From the NCBI RefSeq assembly GCF_014851395.1, contig NW_024041373.1:22638750-22702749 (forward strand): 64,000 nt of DNA, read 5' to 3'. Within the stretch, counting starts at the first letter, position 1, and each line of letters opens with the position of its first letter. Position numbers and translations under genes: made by a program. The notes beneath the pieces are model-generated. The model saw nothing but the letters and a program-made list of their open reading frames with translations, was not told the DNA's origin and made no database searches. Of this stretch, positions 13,050-23,582 are shown piece after piece. Source of the DNA: Micropterus salmoides. Taxonomy: Eukaryota; Chordata; Actinopteri; Centrarchiformes; Centrarchidae.

Positions 13050-14200
13050 GTCAGAACTTAAATCATGATTGCACCATTGAAAATTACTGCAACAACTGTT
13101 AATTTAAATTTGTGACAACAGATGTTCTTCAATTTACTGTCCCATGTAAAATAGAACAATAAATCAATTGAAAGTGATCATCCTAATGATATAATAACAA
13201 CCAAATGTTAATTGTAATCTATTGTTCTATGAAAGTTGATGGAACTATTGGTTAGCTAAAATTGATAAGAATCTAATCTGACAGATGTCCCTTTGAAAGC
13301 CAACTGGACAAATGTTTCACATAAGGCTAACGGGATGTTAGCAAAAACAATTGCTGTTCCATTGACCTTCAACGGGTAAAATGTTTAACTAAAAGTGAAT
13401 GGGATAGATTTCTTTCAAATTTAATGTAACAGTTGCTCCATTAAACTTTATTGGGATAAATATTTCCATTGAAAGTTAATAGAACAACACTTATATTCCA
13501 TTGAAATTTTTATAAAGCAGTAATGGTGTTTGTGTTCCACTGAAGATTAATCGTACAAGTGCTCCACAGAACGTTAATCGAACTATCGGTAAGTAAAAAT
13601 AAGTCAGAATTCAATCACACAGATGTTCCATGCAAAGTTAATTGTACAAACGTTGGTCTCTACAAGCTAAAGGGACAGGAGATCAACTGAAAGTTGCTCT
13701 ATTGAAAGTATATGCTAATCAAATCTTAAAGTGAAAGTAGATGGGACAAATTTCACTCAAATTGAAAAGAGCAGTGTTTCTATTAAATTATCCCAGGCTA
13801 AATAGTTCCACTGTAAGTCCAATTTATGCAAGTATTTTCTTATTTTAAGTAAATAGGGCCATGGTTCAGTTGAATATCTGCAAATAATTTGCTAGCGTTG
13901 GACACATTCTCCATTGAAAGATAATGGAACTGTTGTGAGTGAAAATTCATGAGAATTCAGACTTATTTTCCATTCAAAGTTAATTGAACAAATGTTGGCA
14001 CTGATCCACTGAAAATCAATGGAAAAGTACACTACTGAAAGTAAATGCTGTTCTATTGACATTCGAGGGATCAAATGTTTAACTCAATGATTTATTAGTT
14101 CATAGGACACATTTCACTCAAATTTAATAGGACAGTTATTCATTAAAAGTTAGTATCTGTCCATTGAAAGTTAAAGGAACATTGATATTAGAAAAAAAGT
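13050..14200. repeat. Decayed tandem array with ~344-bp higher-order units
   Basis: The stretch is built from many diverged copies of a short, nearly self-complementary motif, roughly TTCCATTGAAAGTTAATGGA. These are organised in three longer units. The same order of landmarks recurs at 13242, 13580 and 13927 (GAACT.TTGGT..G.AAAA then AGAAT then CAAAGTTAATTG.ACAAA). A second landmark, AAATGTTTAACT or similar followed by ATGGGA.A.ATTTC, recurs at about 13379, 13720 and 14072. The period is about 338-347 bp. There is no coding potential. The array covers the probable end of, or the region just downstream of, the vip 3' UTR. Confidence 0.75.
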
Positions 14201-14518
14201 AAATAAGGTACTGTTTATAATTACTGTTACTAGTTGCAGTTTTCAAACGCTGATTGACCAAACAGAACGTGGACATGCATGTTGCTCAGAGCGCACAGAG
14301 TCTTTGGACCAATCTTTAGTGATTAGTAGTGTATATATTGTATATATACAGTGTAAACACGTACTGTGTGAATGAATAGATAGATAACCACATTGGAAAA
14401 CACATCATCATTGGTTGATTTGACTGTCGAATGTCCTTTGGATCAACACTGTGTTGTTTTTGGAATGGGCGGTTTCATGAGGATGACTTAAGGTATTCAC
14501 TGGAGCATGGGCCCCTCC
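14091..14518 (-). other. vip: vip 3' UTR (probable) with first AATAAA
   Basis: The first AATAAA after the stop on the minus strand is at 14096-14091. The interval also holds TGTATATA on the minus strand in 14333-14352, a Pumilio-type motif, and AT-rich runs. The true cleavage site is not determined; later signals exist (12855-12850). Confidence 0.4.
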
Positions 14519-14527
14519 TCAAAGTGG
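14519..14527 (-). CDS. vip: vip exon 6: last two codons and stop
   Basis: After the acceptor TTTTCTGCAG the frame reads Pro-Leu-stop (TGA at 14521-14519). The phase matches exon 5, which ends on a complete codon. The 3' UTR follows downstream on the minus strand. Confidence 0.8.
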   Translation of the reverse strand, partial: PL

Positions 14528-17500
14528 CTGCAGAAAACAGGAGGGAAGAAAATAGACATTAGCATTAATAGATTTGTTGTATCCTTAATGTATGCGTGTG
14601 AGTGTGCACATCAGAAATATTGCCAGATTCAGGCCAATTAAATGTTCACATTTGAGGATATTATGTTTGTTTGCTCTTAACGTCTATTTCTCTATGGAAC
14701 AATTTGAGTTTTAGACCTTGAGTGTGAGGAACTTTTGTATGGATTGGGGTTAGGCATATAGTTGTGAGGTAGGGTTTGAATGCATCATGTCAAGGATGGC
14801 CACATGTATAACAGTACAAACATTTGTGTGTGTGCGTTCCTACCAGTTGAAAGTTGTTTAGGAGGTGATCTACGTTGACGTCATTGTAGTTCTCCTGGAA
14901 GGTGTTGGGTTCATCCCTGGACTCCTCCAGGTCGCTGGTTCCAGGATCTTCTAGGCTGTGTGTGTTTGTTTGGTGTGAAAATATGTCAATACATGTCAAT
15001 ACTTTTATTTTATTCATTTTATTACATATTTATTTTATGCATACAAATACTTGAATTTTTAAGGCTGATGAAAATATAACGGAAAATATAGCAAAGGCTA
15101 CTGACTGAGGAAAAAAAACTTTTTTCCCTAAATAACATGTGGCTTGCCTTCATTCTTTCTTGTGTATTATTTCTTGACCATACTACATGTTCAGCTAAGT
15201 TTGCTGCGTTTTAACTTTGTATTTTTAAGCTAGGTGTCTCAAAAACTTTCAAGTAGAAGATGCGGCTATTTGGTCTTGGTCCAATAATCAGCTGGTTAGA
15301 TTAGTTTTGTTGTTCTGGATGTCAGATTTTTGCCTTTATTGTTTTTTTTAGCACCAAGTCCATGTTAGCTACTAAACTGTGTTTCATTCACATGCTATTT
15401 TATCAGAAAATCACACCCGAAAGACAAATAAAGATGATAAACAAACATTAACTTTTATGGAGCCAGCAGATTGAACGTTGGAAAATTAGTCAGTATTCAT
15501 CATATTTTAGCTTTAGTATATGCCTTGAAAAAGTTTATCTTTTTAAATACTTGTTGTGTTTAGATACTATTAAGTTCACCTGAAAGCTTCATTCATTGTG
15601 TTGTTTTATTTATTGAATTTTAGGGGTGAATTAGGCTGTGCAGCTATTGATTTATGCTTTGTTTTAGATCTACAATGACATATTCAAAAAGCTGCATAAA
15701 AGGTTCCAAGGGTCTTTGGTCATGTTATCATTTCAATTGCTCATAATTTGTTGGTTAGTCTGTTTTACAAACGCTGAGCTCATTTGATTCTCAGTGAGCA
15801 GCAACCACAGATATTGAGTGGTAAAGTCAAATTTGAATATTCCTTTAGCTGCAGTTGTTCTTAAGGGCTGCTACTTTACATACTGGCTCAAGAGAAATCA
15901 GCAACTGTGTAGAATAAAAAATCTCATTAATAGGACATTGTGACAGCGGGTAGCACCAAGATATTTGGCAACAGCCTGCGATTTTAAGTGTAAGTTTTTA
16001 CAGAGTAAGAAAGTGTATATTTTATGGAGTAACATCTCATTACAAATGCCGAGTTCAAGAGACTCGGGTTAGACTAAAATAAGAAGATGGTGTGGTGTTG
16101 TCAGTGATGCAAATGAGTTATAATGTTATTTACCTATACAGTCAGCTTAAGGGACAAAGTTAAACAGATGGACAGGTGAAGGAAGGTTGGACGGATACCC
16201 ACCTTCTCTTTCCCGTTAAGACTGAGTTCAGGTACTTCTTGACGGCCATCTGTTTGCGAAAGCGGCTGTAGTTGTCTGTAAAGACGGCGTCTGAGTGGCG
16301 CTTCACTGGCTCCTCCATCAGCTCATCACTGGACAGAAGAGAGATCATGACAGAAACAAAGAGAACAATCAAGGTTTCACCACAGTTCAAGTCAGTGCAG
16401 CTCAGGATCTGTAATTATGGTATTTTTCTTTTCTATGTGGGTGTGTGTGCCTCCTGGCTGCATGTAATGACGCAGTAATGGCATAAATTAACCTTTAAAA
16501 ATATTTTATCAATTACAAAATGCATCATCAGACAGGTCAGGTCTTTCAATGCAAATGTCAATAGGTGCTCTGGTGTTAAACTTGTGTCAACTCTCTCTAC
16601 ATGAAATAGTGAAACAAGATGAACAATATTTTCACATTTTGCATAAAGTCTCCCCTGATGTAAAAGTAAGAAAGTATGGTTTTGACAAGAAACATTATGA
16701 ACCTTTCTTGTCATTCATTTGTATTCCACCTGATTCTATGGCTAAAGGAATTTAGGTATGCCATTGATGAAATTTGGGAAATAAAATCAAGTACTTGCAC
16801 CTCATGATTTATTTTCAAGCTCATTTCAAGAAGTCAACTAAAATTTAATAGCAAAATTCTTGATGGTAATATGCACAATCAAGATTTTTTTCCTTCATAA
16901 CTAAAACACATTTTTGTGATATTTTCTTTCTAAACAACATTGAAATGGACAGTGTGTTACTCTGAGATGACATTATTCCAACAATTTTTGGCTGACATGC
17001 TGAAACATTTCTAGATCTATTAAGATGTTATGGCATAAATTACAGTGAGATTAACTCCTGTTCTATTCTCTGAAGGGTTTGGGTTCACATTTTAAAAAGA
17101 AGAGGATGAAGTTGGCCCCTATCTATATCCACTTTCCTCCCTTTTCTGTTTTCAAAAATATAATTTATGTTAAGTTAAATCTCAAAACAGCATTAACCTT
17201 CTGATCTCTAATTTTCAGGTGCTGGTTTGCCCTGTAGGCCAGTATGGTATTGACTAACAGATGTCAAGAGTTTCTTTCCCAAAAGTGAAAACGGGGCTAC
17301 ATTTCACTGTTACAAGGAATGACTAGGCTATAGAAAATATGTCAATAAATAAACTACTAAAACCCTTTCCTTCACGATTGAAAAAGAGAAATTCAGCCAT
17401 CTGCACTCTCCGGGTGGGGACGCCACCTACCTGACCCGCTTTCCGATCAGAGACTCCAGGTACCTCCGCGCTGATAGCTGTCCGAGGAGTTTGCTGTACC

Positions 17501-18082
17501 CGCTGGTGAACAGACCGTCTGCGTGTCTCGTCGGTCTGCACAGCGTCACAGGACAGTTTCATTAAAATCTGGTTACATTTGATGCATTAAAACAGCAAAT
17601 ATCAAACAGAAGAACACCATCTCCAATTCTGAGGCTGAATTGTTAATAATCATACTAATAATGGTCTAAATCGGATTTCATTTTGCTGTTTTAAAAAGTG
17701 CACTGTTCACCTTTAAACAATACTTTTTCTGCGACACGTTCGTGTGATGTAGGCCTACGATGTTCGGCATTAACCTGACTAGAAGTAGTGGCAATATTGA
17801 ATATTGAAATTATTTCTGACACTAGTGATAACAAAAGTCAAGAATTCTCCTCTGGTGTTGCGATTAATGAATCTGTGCACGAGTCCTGAGACAAACCTGC
17901 TCAAATTCACCCACGGGTCTAATCATACAGCGCTGGCTTCCCCCCCTCTCAGCAGTTTTAGTTGCAGATAACACAAGTTTCTCTTACCTCATGGATGTGT
18001 ATGGCAGACTCAGAGTCCGGGAGTACAACACACTGCACAGGGCTATTAGGAAAAGCAGCTGGGGGCCGGACCGTTGTAACAT
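14519..18082 (-). CDS. vip: Vasoactive intestinal peptide / PHI precursor (vip), spliced, complete
   Basis: The gene encodes a secreted precursor cut into two amidated neuropeptides of the glucagon/secretin superfamily, PHI and VIP, which act on VPAC-type G-protein-coupled receptors. Coding exons on the minus strand are 18082-17988, 17535-17431, 16328-16203, 14955-14844 and 14527-14519. All have AG/GT borders and matching phases, giving 148 aa. Residues 1 to about 25 form the signal peptide (MLQRSGPQLLFLIALCSVLY...). PHI spans 36-62 and is followed by GKR. VIP spans 78-105 (starts HSDAVFTDNYSRF), flanked by KR before and GKR after. The Gly-Lys-Arg sites give dibasic cleavage and C-terminal amidation. 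The C-terminal peptide 109-148 is acidic. The precursor is shorter than the 170-aa human one because no linker exon lies between the signal and PHI exons. The order signal-PHI-VIP and the VIP residues exclude PACAP, glucagon and GHRH paralogues. Confidence 0.95.
14844..14955 (-). CDS. vip: vip exon 5: C-terminal peptide
   Basis: The acceptor is ACACACAG, with a GT/CA-rich polypyrimidine side, and the donor is GTAGGA. It codes for an acidic stretch (SLEDPGTSDLEESRDEPN...) ending in DHLLNNFQL. No further dibasic site is seen, so it is probably released as one C-terminal fragment. Confidence 0.88.
14956..16202. other. vip intron between VIP and C-terminal exons
   Basis: AT-rich intron. No additional exon, RNA gene or repeat recognised. 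Confidence 0.6.
16203..16328 (-). CDS. vip: vip exon 4: VIP-28
   Basis: The acceptor is CTGTCCAG and the donor GTGGGT. It codes for SDELMEEPV, a KR cleavage site, then the 28-residue VIP (HSDAVFTDNYSRF... ending NSVLT) and GKR for amidation. From memory the mature peptide equals chicken VIP residue for residue. Confidence 0.96.
16329..17430. other. vip intron between PHI and VIP exons
   Basis: AT-rich. Open frames at 16433-16755 on both strands are unsupported. Nothing else seen. Confidence 0.6.
17431..17535 (-). CDS. vip: vip exon 3: PHI-27
   Basis: The acceptor is TGTGCAG and the donor GTAGGT. The first base completes Arg with the AG of the previous exon, then PTR precedes the peptide starting HADGLFTSGYSKLLGQ. 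The 27-residue peptide ends in Ile before GKR, so it is a PHI type (human PHM ends in Met). The exon ends with two bases, keeping phase with the VIP exon. Confidence 0.94.
17536..17987. other. vip intron between signal and PHI exons
   Basis: I searched the minus strand for a mammalian-type linker exon. No candidate fits both splice signals and phase, while joining the flanking exons directly is in phase. Confidence 0.6.
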
Positions 18083-18092
18083 CGCTTTACAC
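17988..18092 (-). CDS. vip: vip exon 2: start codon and signal peptide
   Basis: The acceptor is CTCAG before 18092 and the donor is GTAAGA after 17988. ATG at 18082-18080 opens 31 codons plus two bases (AG). The product has a charged start, then a hydrophobic run LLFLIALCSVLY, typical of a secretory signal peptide. Confidence 0.92.
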
Positions 18093-18379
18093 CTGAGGAT
18101 GGAAACGGTAATGTGTTATTCTCCTACTAAGCTGAACACAATGGGCGTACCAGGTCATTTCCCAACAGTCTACCAACAGAATAAAGATCATCATCATCTG
18201 CTCTTAAGTTTTATTAATTATCTTAAATTACGCGCAACAGGTAAGTCATAAACAAGTGGTTAATTGCTCGGGGCAAAGGTAAGAAAAAAGGGTAGTTTAC
18301 CCCGCGAAGAGCCATTTGGCCGTTTATCTTAAATAAATTGCTCATGTAATGGTGAATTCTGGCAGCCGAGAGCAAGAGA

Positions 18380-18610
18380 AAGCTGCGAAATCTCATGCGT
18401 AATTACGCACGACTGGCGAGGACAAAACCTTTCATTACACCTTGGGGACGCTTAAATTCTGTTGCCTCCATATAGAATGCAAGCCAGATTGAATGTGTTG
18501 AGCTTCTGCTCACAGAAAAATCCTACTCTTCAAATGAGGTCACTGCCAAATTGCTTTCCATTTCCTCCAAAATAGTAATCAGAGTACATTTAACTGTGGA
18601 CATGAAAAAA
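18380..18610. repeat. vip intron-1 repeat unit, copy 1
   Basis: It starts with a perfect 14-bp palindrome, TGCGTAATTACGCA (18396-18409), and continues through ATTACACCTTGGGGACG, TGTTGCC, ATTGAATGTGTTGAGC and a CTTCCATTTCCTCC-like end. The same landmarks recur 396 bp away. Confidence 0.7.
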
Positions 18611-18779
18611 TCTCCTCCGTGCATTTTTAATGTTAAGTTTTTTTTTGAGCTATCTGCGTCTCAAGTCACTATACTTGTCAACAGAAAATAGACAAAACAG
18701 AGTAACAGAGTATTTTATCCACGAGGGATTACTAGGATACTGATCTTTGACACGTTTATGTTTTTAACAAAGGAAAGAA

Positions 18780-18930
18780 AAATAACTCCAATGCGTAATT
18801 ACGCACAATGCAGATACGGCGAGCACAAAACATCCTATTACACCGGGGACGTTGCGATTATGTTGCCAACATAGACCACAAACCAAACTGAATGTATCGA
18901 GCTGCTGCCAACATTACAACGAGCAATTTA
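18780..18930. repeat. vip intron-1 repeat unit, copy 2
   Basis: The same 14-bp palindrome occurs at 18792-18805, followed by ATTACACCGGGGACG, TGTTGCC and CTGAATGTATCGAGC in the order of copy 1. By eye the two copies agree at roughly 70% of positions outside the palindrome. Confidence 0.7.
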
Positions 18931-19049
18931 TTCGTAAAACATTTAGCGATACTTATCCAAAACCTGTTCAAAATGGCCAAACCGGAGACCTCCCAGAACG
19001 CAACATCTTAAAAAACTAAAATAATTTCTACGTAAATATTAAATCTTAC

Positions 19050-19172
19050 ATGTGGTCTACAGAAAGTTGTCTGCGTTTGCTCGTTTCCTCTGCACTCTCC
19101 AAAGTCCTGATCTCGAGCCGCTGCTGTATCTCCACTCTGTTGACCCGATGCTTCCTGACTCTCTTTCTTTCT
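19050..19172 (-). other. vip: vip exon 1, 5' untranslated (approximate start)
   Basis: The donor is at 19049 on the minus strand: ...GACCACAT followed by GTAAGA, a strong consensus. The start is inferred to be about 25-30 bp below the TATA box at 19202-19196. The exon has no ATG in frame with the coding sequence; translation begins in exon 2. VIP genes of other vertebrates also have an untranslated first exon. Confidence 0.65.
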
Positions 19173-19195
19173 GTCTTTATTCAGGTCTCCTCCCG

Positions 19196-19202
19196 TTTTA
19201 TA
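19196..19202 (-). promoter_or_regulatory. vip: vip TATA box
   Basis: TATAAAA reads on the minus strand about 25 bp above the inferred transcript start and about 150 bp above the exon-1 donor. Confidence 0.75.
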
Positions 19203-19258
19203 CACCTGGATGTTTCTCATGGAGCAGGAGGGGACATCAGATTCGATCAGGGGCCTGA

Positions 19259-19290
19259 TACGTCAGTAGGTCGCTGCTTCCGTCATTGGT
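19259..19290 (-). promoter_or_regulatory. vip: vip CRE-like half-site pair plus CCAAT box
   Basis: On the minus strand, TGACGTA occurs at 19265-19259 and a second TGACG at 19285-19281, with ACCAATG overlapping the latter at 19290-19284. They lie about 57-90 bp above the TATA box. Mammalian VIP promoters carry a closely spaced pair of CGTCA motifs at about -70 that mediate cAMP/CREB induction. The position here suggests the same control. Confidence 0.65.
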
Positions 19291-19689
19291 CTTGCTCACG
19301 CTCGGTACCAAACAGGCCTATGGTGATATTAGTGGGGAGATTTTTTCTTTTTCTTCTAACTAATCATAGGAATAACTAATTTATATGCCAAGTTGATGTC
19401 ATTGACTCATCTGATCATTTCCCTGGATACTTCTCCCAGCACAGGGCGGGTCGACTGCTGCAGGAAGGCAGGAAGGAAGACATTGGAAATTCGACAAGAA
19501 CTGTAAATGGAAAATATGTCTGAGGGGAAGTTAAACTCAAGAGTTTTCTGCAGATCTGTTATACAGTAGTTACCTACAGTAACAATCTTTTATTGTCATT
19601 TTGTTTCTGTTCTTTAGTTCATAGGATGCAAACTCTTGAATGCACAATGTCAGAGAAGTGCTCTCTGCTCAAATGACATCTTTTCTTAG

Positions 19690-19800
19690 GGAAATGTATT
19701 GAGAATGTTCTACAGAAAGGTCTTCTTCTTCAATGGTTTCACTTCCAAAATGCTCTGCAGTTCCTCAAATATGGTCATGGAAATAAAGTTAACAATAAAA
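19690..19800. repeat. Partial third copy of the vip-intron repeat
   Basis: Upstream of the vip promoter, ATTGAGAATGTTCTACAGAAAG then TTCACTTCCAAAATGCT and GTTCCTCAAATATGGTCAT align with the right half of copy 1 (18500-18590). The palindrome itself is missing here. Confidence 0.5.
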
Positions 19801-19997
19801 ATGTACTATGAATACTGTGCTTTTTTCCCAGCACAGCCTTGAACCAGATCACCTTCCATCTTTCCAGCTGACACTAGACTAGAGATAAGTGTTCGCTGAA
19901 ACATCGACAACTTTTTAAGATGTAAGATGTGTAGTTAATCAGTCAGTAATATATTGCTATTCATGTCACATGTGAAACCCTAAATATCAGTTGGGGT

Positions 19998-20142
19998 TCA
20001 TTCTGAACCCCAAATTGCTCCTGATGGCTGTGCTGTCTGTGTGTCATCATGAGCACTTTGGATAGGAAGCGCTGTGTCGCTCCTGATGAGCAGTTGGCAC
20101 CTTACATGGCAGCCTCTGCCATCATTGTATGAAGTGTTTAAA
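19998..20142. repeat. Dispersed repeat, copy 1 of a pair
   Basis: The segment from TTCTGAACCCCAAATTGCTCC to GTATGAAGTGTTTAAA matches 23385-23523 with few differences. It resembles the 3' part of a common fish short interspersed repeat that ends in an AAGCGCTTTGAGTGG-like tail. Confidence 0.7.
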
Positions 20143-21420
20143 ATTACACACAGAAATCACCAGTAAACGAATTTCCAGTAAATGGCCTTGATCTGTTCTA
20201 CACTGTGTTTATTTGATTTCGCTTGCGTTATCAGACACATTGGACATACATGGTAGAATGTATTTTTCTTTTTTTTTTTAATTCTCTAAATATAAACTAT
20301 ACTATGTGCTAATTTGTTTCTTGTAGTTTGATAAGGCATGACACATGTTATCACAGGCCTGTGGACCCCACTTTGAATGGCCCTGATTCTTTTCATAAAA
20401 ATAATTTTTAGTGCAATTCATAGGACAGAATGAGATGTGTTTCCAGGCATCATTTTGAGGTGTAAACATATGCATTTTTTATCTTGTGTATTGTCCTGTC
20501 ATGACACAAATACTTAATTCCACAACAATGTTATCAAAATCCTACAGCTGCCATTTACATGTATTTGTTTATATCCATCACAGTGAGCCCTGTGCACCAC
20601 AGGCGGTGCTGAAGACTGAATAAAAACATAAGGATCTTGCAGATTACCATTAATAAAATAAAATTTTAGAGGATAGAAGATACTGACACTGTTTTCTATT
20701 TCAGGTTGTGCTGGGCTTTTACAAAAGAGCAACACACAGGACTGAAGTGTTTCTGAATCCACCCACATTGTCCCTGATGAGCCTGAATTTCTCTGCTGGA
20801 ATGGCACAGTGAATTAGCCGTGACGTCGGCCAGCACCTGATCCATCCATCCATCCATCCATCCATCCATGTAAATGAGTGTGAACCATTTAGCCAATATC
20901 ACTGGAAAGAAAAAGATGATTGCTAAGAAATGACTTACAGAGATATTGCAGAGCTTCTGTAGGTGACAGAGGAGAGACAAAAAGAAAAGAGGTAGTGGTG
21001 GTGCTGTTAAATTAAACAGACAGACAAATAGATAAACTGTTATCTGCTTAAAATGATATTATGTCAAAGTAGACATGGAAGGTGTAAGCATACAGACACA
21101 GAGACTATTTTGTCTATATTCTATATAATTATATTTAATATCTTCATGATATATTTTTTTAAACTTATTTTGACAATTTTAATTGAGATTTAAGTTTTTT
21201 TAAGTTTCCAAAAACATTAACATTTGTCTGAAAGTCTAACTTATCGTAATTAAAATTCACTTTATAATATATATTGTACTTGTATGTATACATGCTTATA
21301 TCTGCTGTAACTAATATTGTCAGTTTGTTTTACAGCTGCTATTTCTTTCCAGTCTGTTTGTATGATAAGTCTATTGCCTGTCACTCCATCTTCTGTTGCT
21401 TGTAAAGATGAACCCAGTTA
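20143..21420. other. Intergenic, with (CCAT)n
   Basis: Holds a (CCAT)n tract at 20839-20870 and otherwise AT-rich DNA. No gene recognised. Confidence 0.5.
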
Positions 21421-21424
21421 TCCT

Positions 21425-21560
21425 TTGCTCTACAGAGTTTAGTGTCTTCAGCTCACTGTTTTGGTTTTACTCCCAACACAACTTTACTGTGTCAGTTCAC
21501 TCACCGCTCTCATCAGCTTTATTTCCAGACAGCAGCTGTTTTCAGCAAAAAACAACTATA
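21425..21560. repeat. Interspersed repeat, partner at 45780-45870
   Basis: TTTAGTGTCTTCAGCTCACTGTTTTGGTTTTAC, then TTTACTGTGTCAGTTCACTC, recurs in altered form at 45780-45840. This indicates a shared interspersed family. Confidence 0.5.
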
Positions 21561-23384
21561 AAAACCAACAATACACTACATGCTCAGCACCAAACAGCAG
21601 ACAGACAAGATTGCGATTAGTTGGTGTATACAATGGAGCATTTAGAGTCTGATGTTTCCATCAAAAGATGGTGGACACCAAAACAGAGCCACAAGGAGAG
21701 TAAATGTCAGACTTGCATTCATCAATTGGCCAGAAAGATGGCTCCAAATGAATGGTTGTGGCTCTTTATCTGCTAGATGTGTAAATAAGCGACTGTTTGC
21801 TAACATGTGTGCCGTCTCAACTTTATATGATGATGAAACATTAAGGTTGGGTTTATGGCCAGCGTTACCAGATTTGACTGACACCGAGTTACCCAATCTG
21901 TGCCTCAAACATCCAATCAGCAGATAAGTAGCCCAGTAGTTTTACATCAGATGTATTGCCTAAAGTTCATAAATAAAGTGACATATGTGATGAGATATAT
22001 TTTTAAAAAAGAGGTCTTTAAAGGTGGAAGCAAGCATTTTCTGAAAATATGATTCATGTTTGCTTGCATTCGTGTTTGCGTACCTGATGATGATGATCAC
22101 AAATTTTATTTACCGCTACATCGTGACAACAGCGTCTCTGGCCTTCCAGGGGCTTTGATATCTCCTCCCAGTCAGCAGATGACCCCCACCCCCCTACTCT
22201 CCTCTCTTCTTAACCATGATGGCACCATCTGAACCTTAATGTGATCAGTCCAGAGAGAAAAGTAGATTACGCAGAAGTCCATGGGAGAATGAGCTGGTCT
22301 AATTGACAGCAGTGACTGGAGACAGATCCCTGCAGGAAGAGGAAGCTGATGGAGGAAACATCAGCGTTATTATGTTGATGGAATGTACGGAAGAAAACGT
22401 TCCTATAGATGAGAACAGGCCGCCTCACCTCGGTACACAAGGATGACACAGAGGATGTTACAACAAGAATGTAACAACCTCGTTTTTTCTTTTTCTAGAA
22501 ATTGACTTCTACTACTACAGCTACTGTCACTTGTAATACTATTGACACCATTGCTAAACTGAATGAAGATTTAAGGAAAATATATTTAGGAAAATGTAGT
22601 ATGCATTTCAAAACAATAGCCAGTCAAATAATTAAGTAAATAATGACACAGAGCCCCTCTACTGTATTATAATCCTTGCCTTAAAGGGGAACTAACTCCA
22701 CTTATTTTACACATCAAATACTGTTTAAAGGTCTTGGATGGTACTACAACATGTGGAAAGAAGTTGTATAAAGCATTTTCTGGCGTGTTCTCAAGTGATG
22801 TCATGAGTCAGTGTCGGTTGGGGATGGGGACTACAAGAACATGAAAATAATCTAGAGGTGTATAGAAGTGAGGTTACCAGACCTCTGTAGCCTGCTCCTC
22901 ATCTCTGCTTGAGGCTAGCGGCTAAACGCTACATAAACTACTACTAGCACACCCACATCTCTGATTAAACTGTTTGCAGTCTAGTTGCATTGTGGGTAAT
23001 GTAGGCACCAGGTTTTTACAAGGAAGAAGAATGCATTTAATAAAATGACTATATCTGGTTCTGCAACATCAATTTTTATGTATGTTTTTACTGTCCATCG
23101 TGAGACCGATAATGTTATAGAAGTGCAATGTCAAATCGGTGGTGTACTCTTTTAGGGTCCTCATTATTTCAGTTGATATGGTGAGTGGTGCAAAACTTAC
23201 AAACCAATTTGTACTTCGTCAAACTACCAATGGACACAGAGTGAACCTGGGGCTTTGAGAGCCCCTGGAGAGCTGAGGCCCAGGGCCATTGCTCACTTTG
23301 TGGTGGTCATCCAGCCTTGCAACTACTTCTGGGTCCATTCCCGGCTCTGCCTGTCCAGTCAAAGTGTCCTTGGATTGTAAGATT
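21561..23384. other. Intergenic, no gene recognised
   Basis: Open frames of 60-91 codons at 21642-21927 and 22267-22449 have no recognisable family and no splice context. Confidence 0.45.
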
Positions 23385-23576
23385 CTGAACCCCAAATTAC
23401 TCCTGATGGCTGTGTTGTCTGTGTGTCATCATGAGCATTTTGGAAAGAAGGTGCTATGTCGCTCCTGATGAGCAGTTAGCACTTTGCATGGCAGCCTTTG
23501 CCATCAGTGTATGAAGTGTTTAAAGAGCTTTGAGTGGTTGGTAGACCAGAAGAGCTCTGTATGAATACAAGTCCAT
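23385..23576. repeat. Dispersed repeat, copy 2 of a pair
   Basis: Matches 19998-20142 from TTCTGAACCCCAAATTACTCC onward. It extends further right through AGAGCTTTGAGTGGTTGGTAG and AATACAAGTCCAT, the tail typical of this fish repeat. Confidence 0.7.
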
Positions 23577-23582
23577 GAACCT

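Noticed and set aside
13050..14200. CRISPR-like array
   Set aside because: Repeats are diverged, spacers are not unique, and the genome is a vertebrate; it is a decayed tandem repeat.
17565..17626. Candidate vip linker exon reading R-I-G-D-G-V-L-L after a CCTCAG acceptor
   Set aside because: It resembles the human linker start, but its donor leaves the wrong phase for the PHI exon and the next intron would be about 41 nt, too short to splice.
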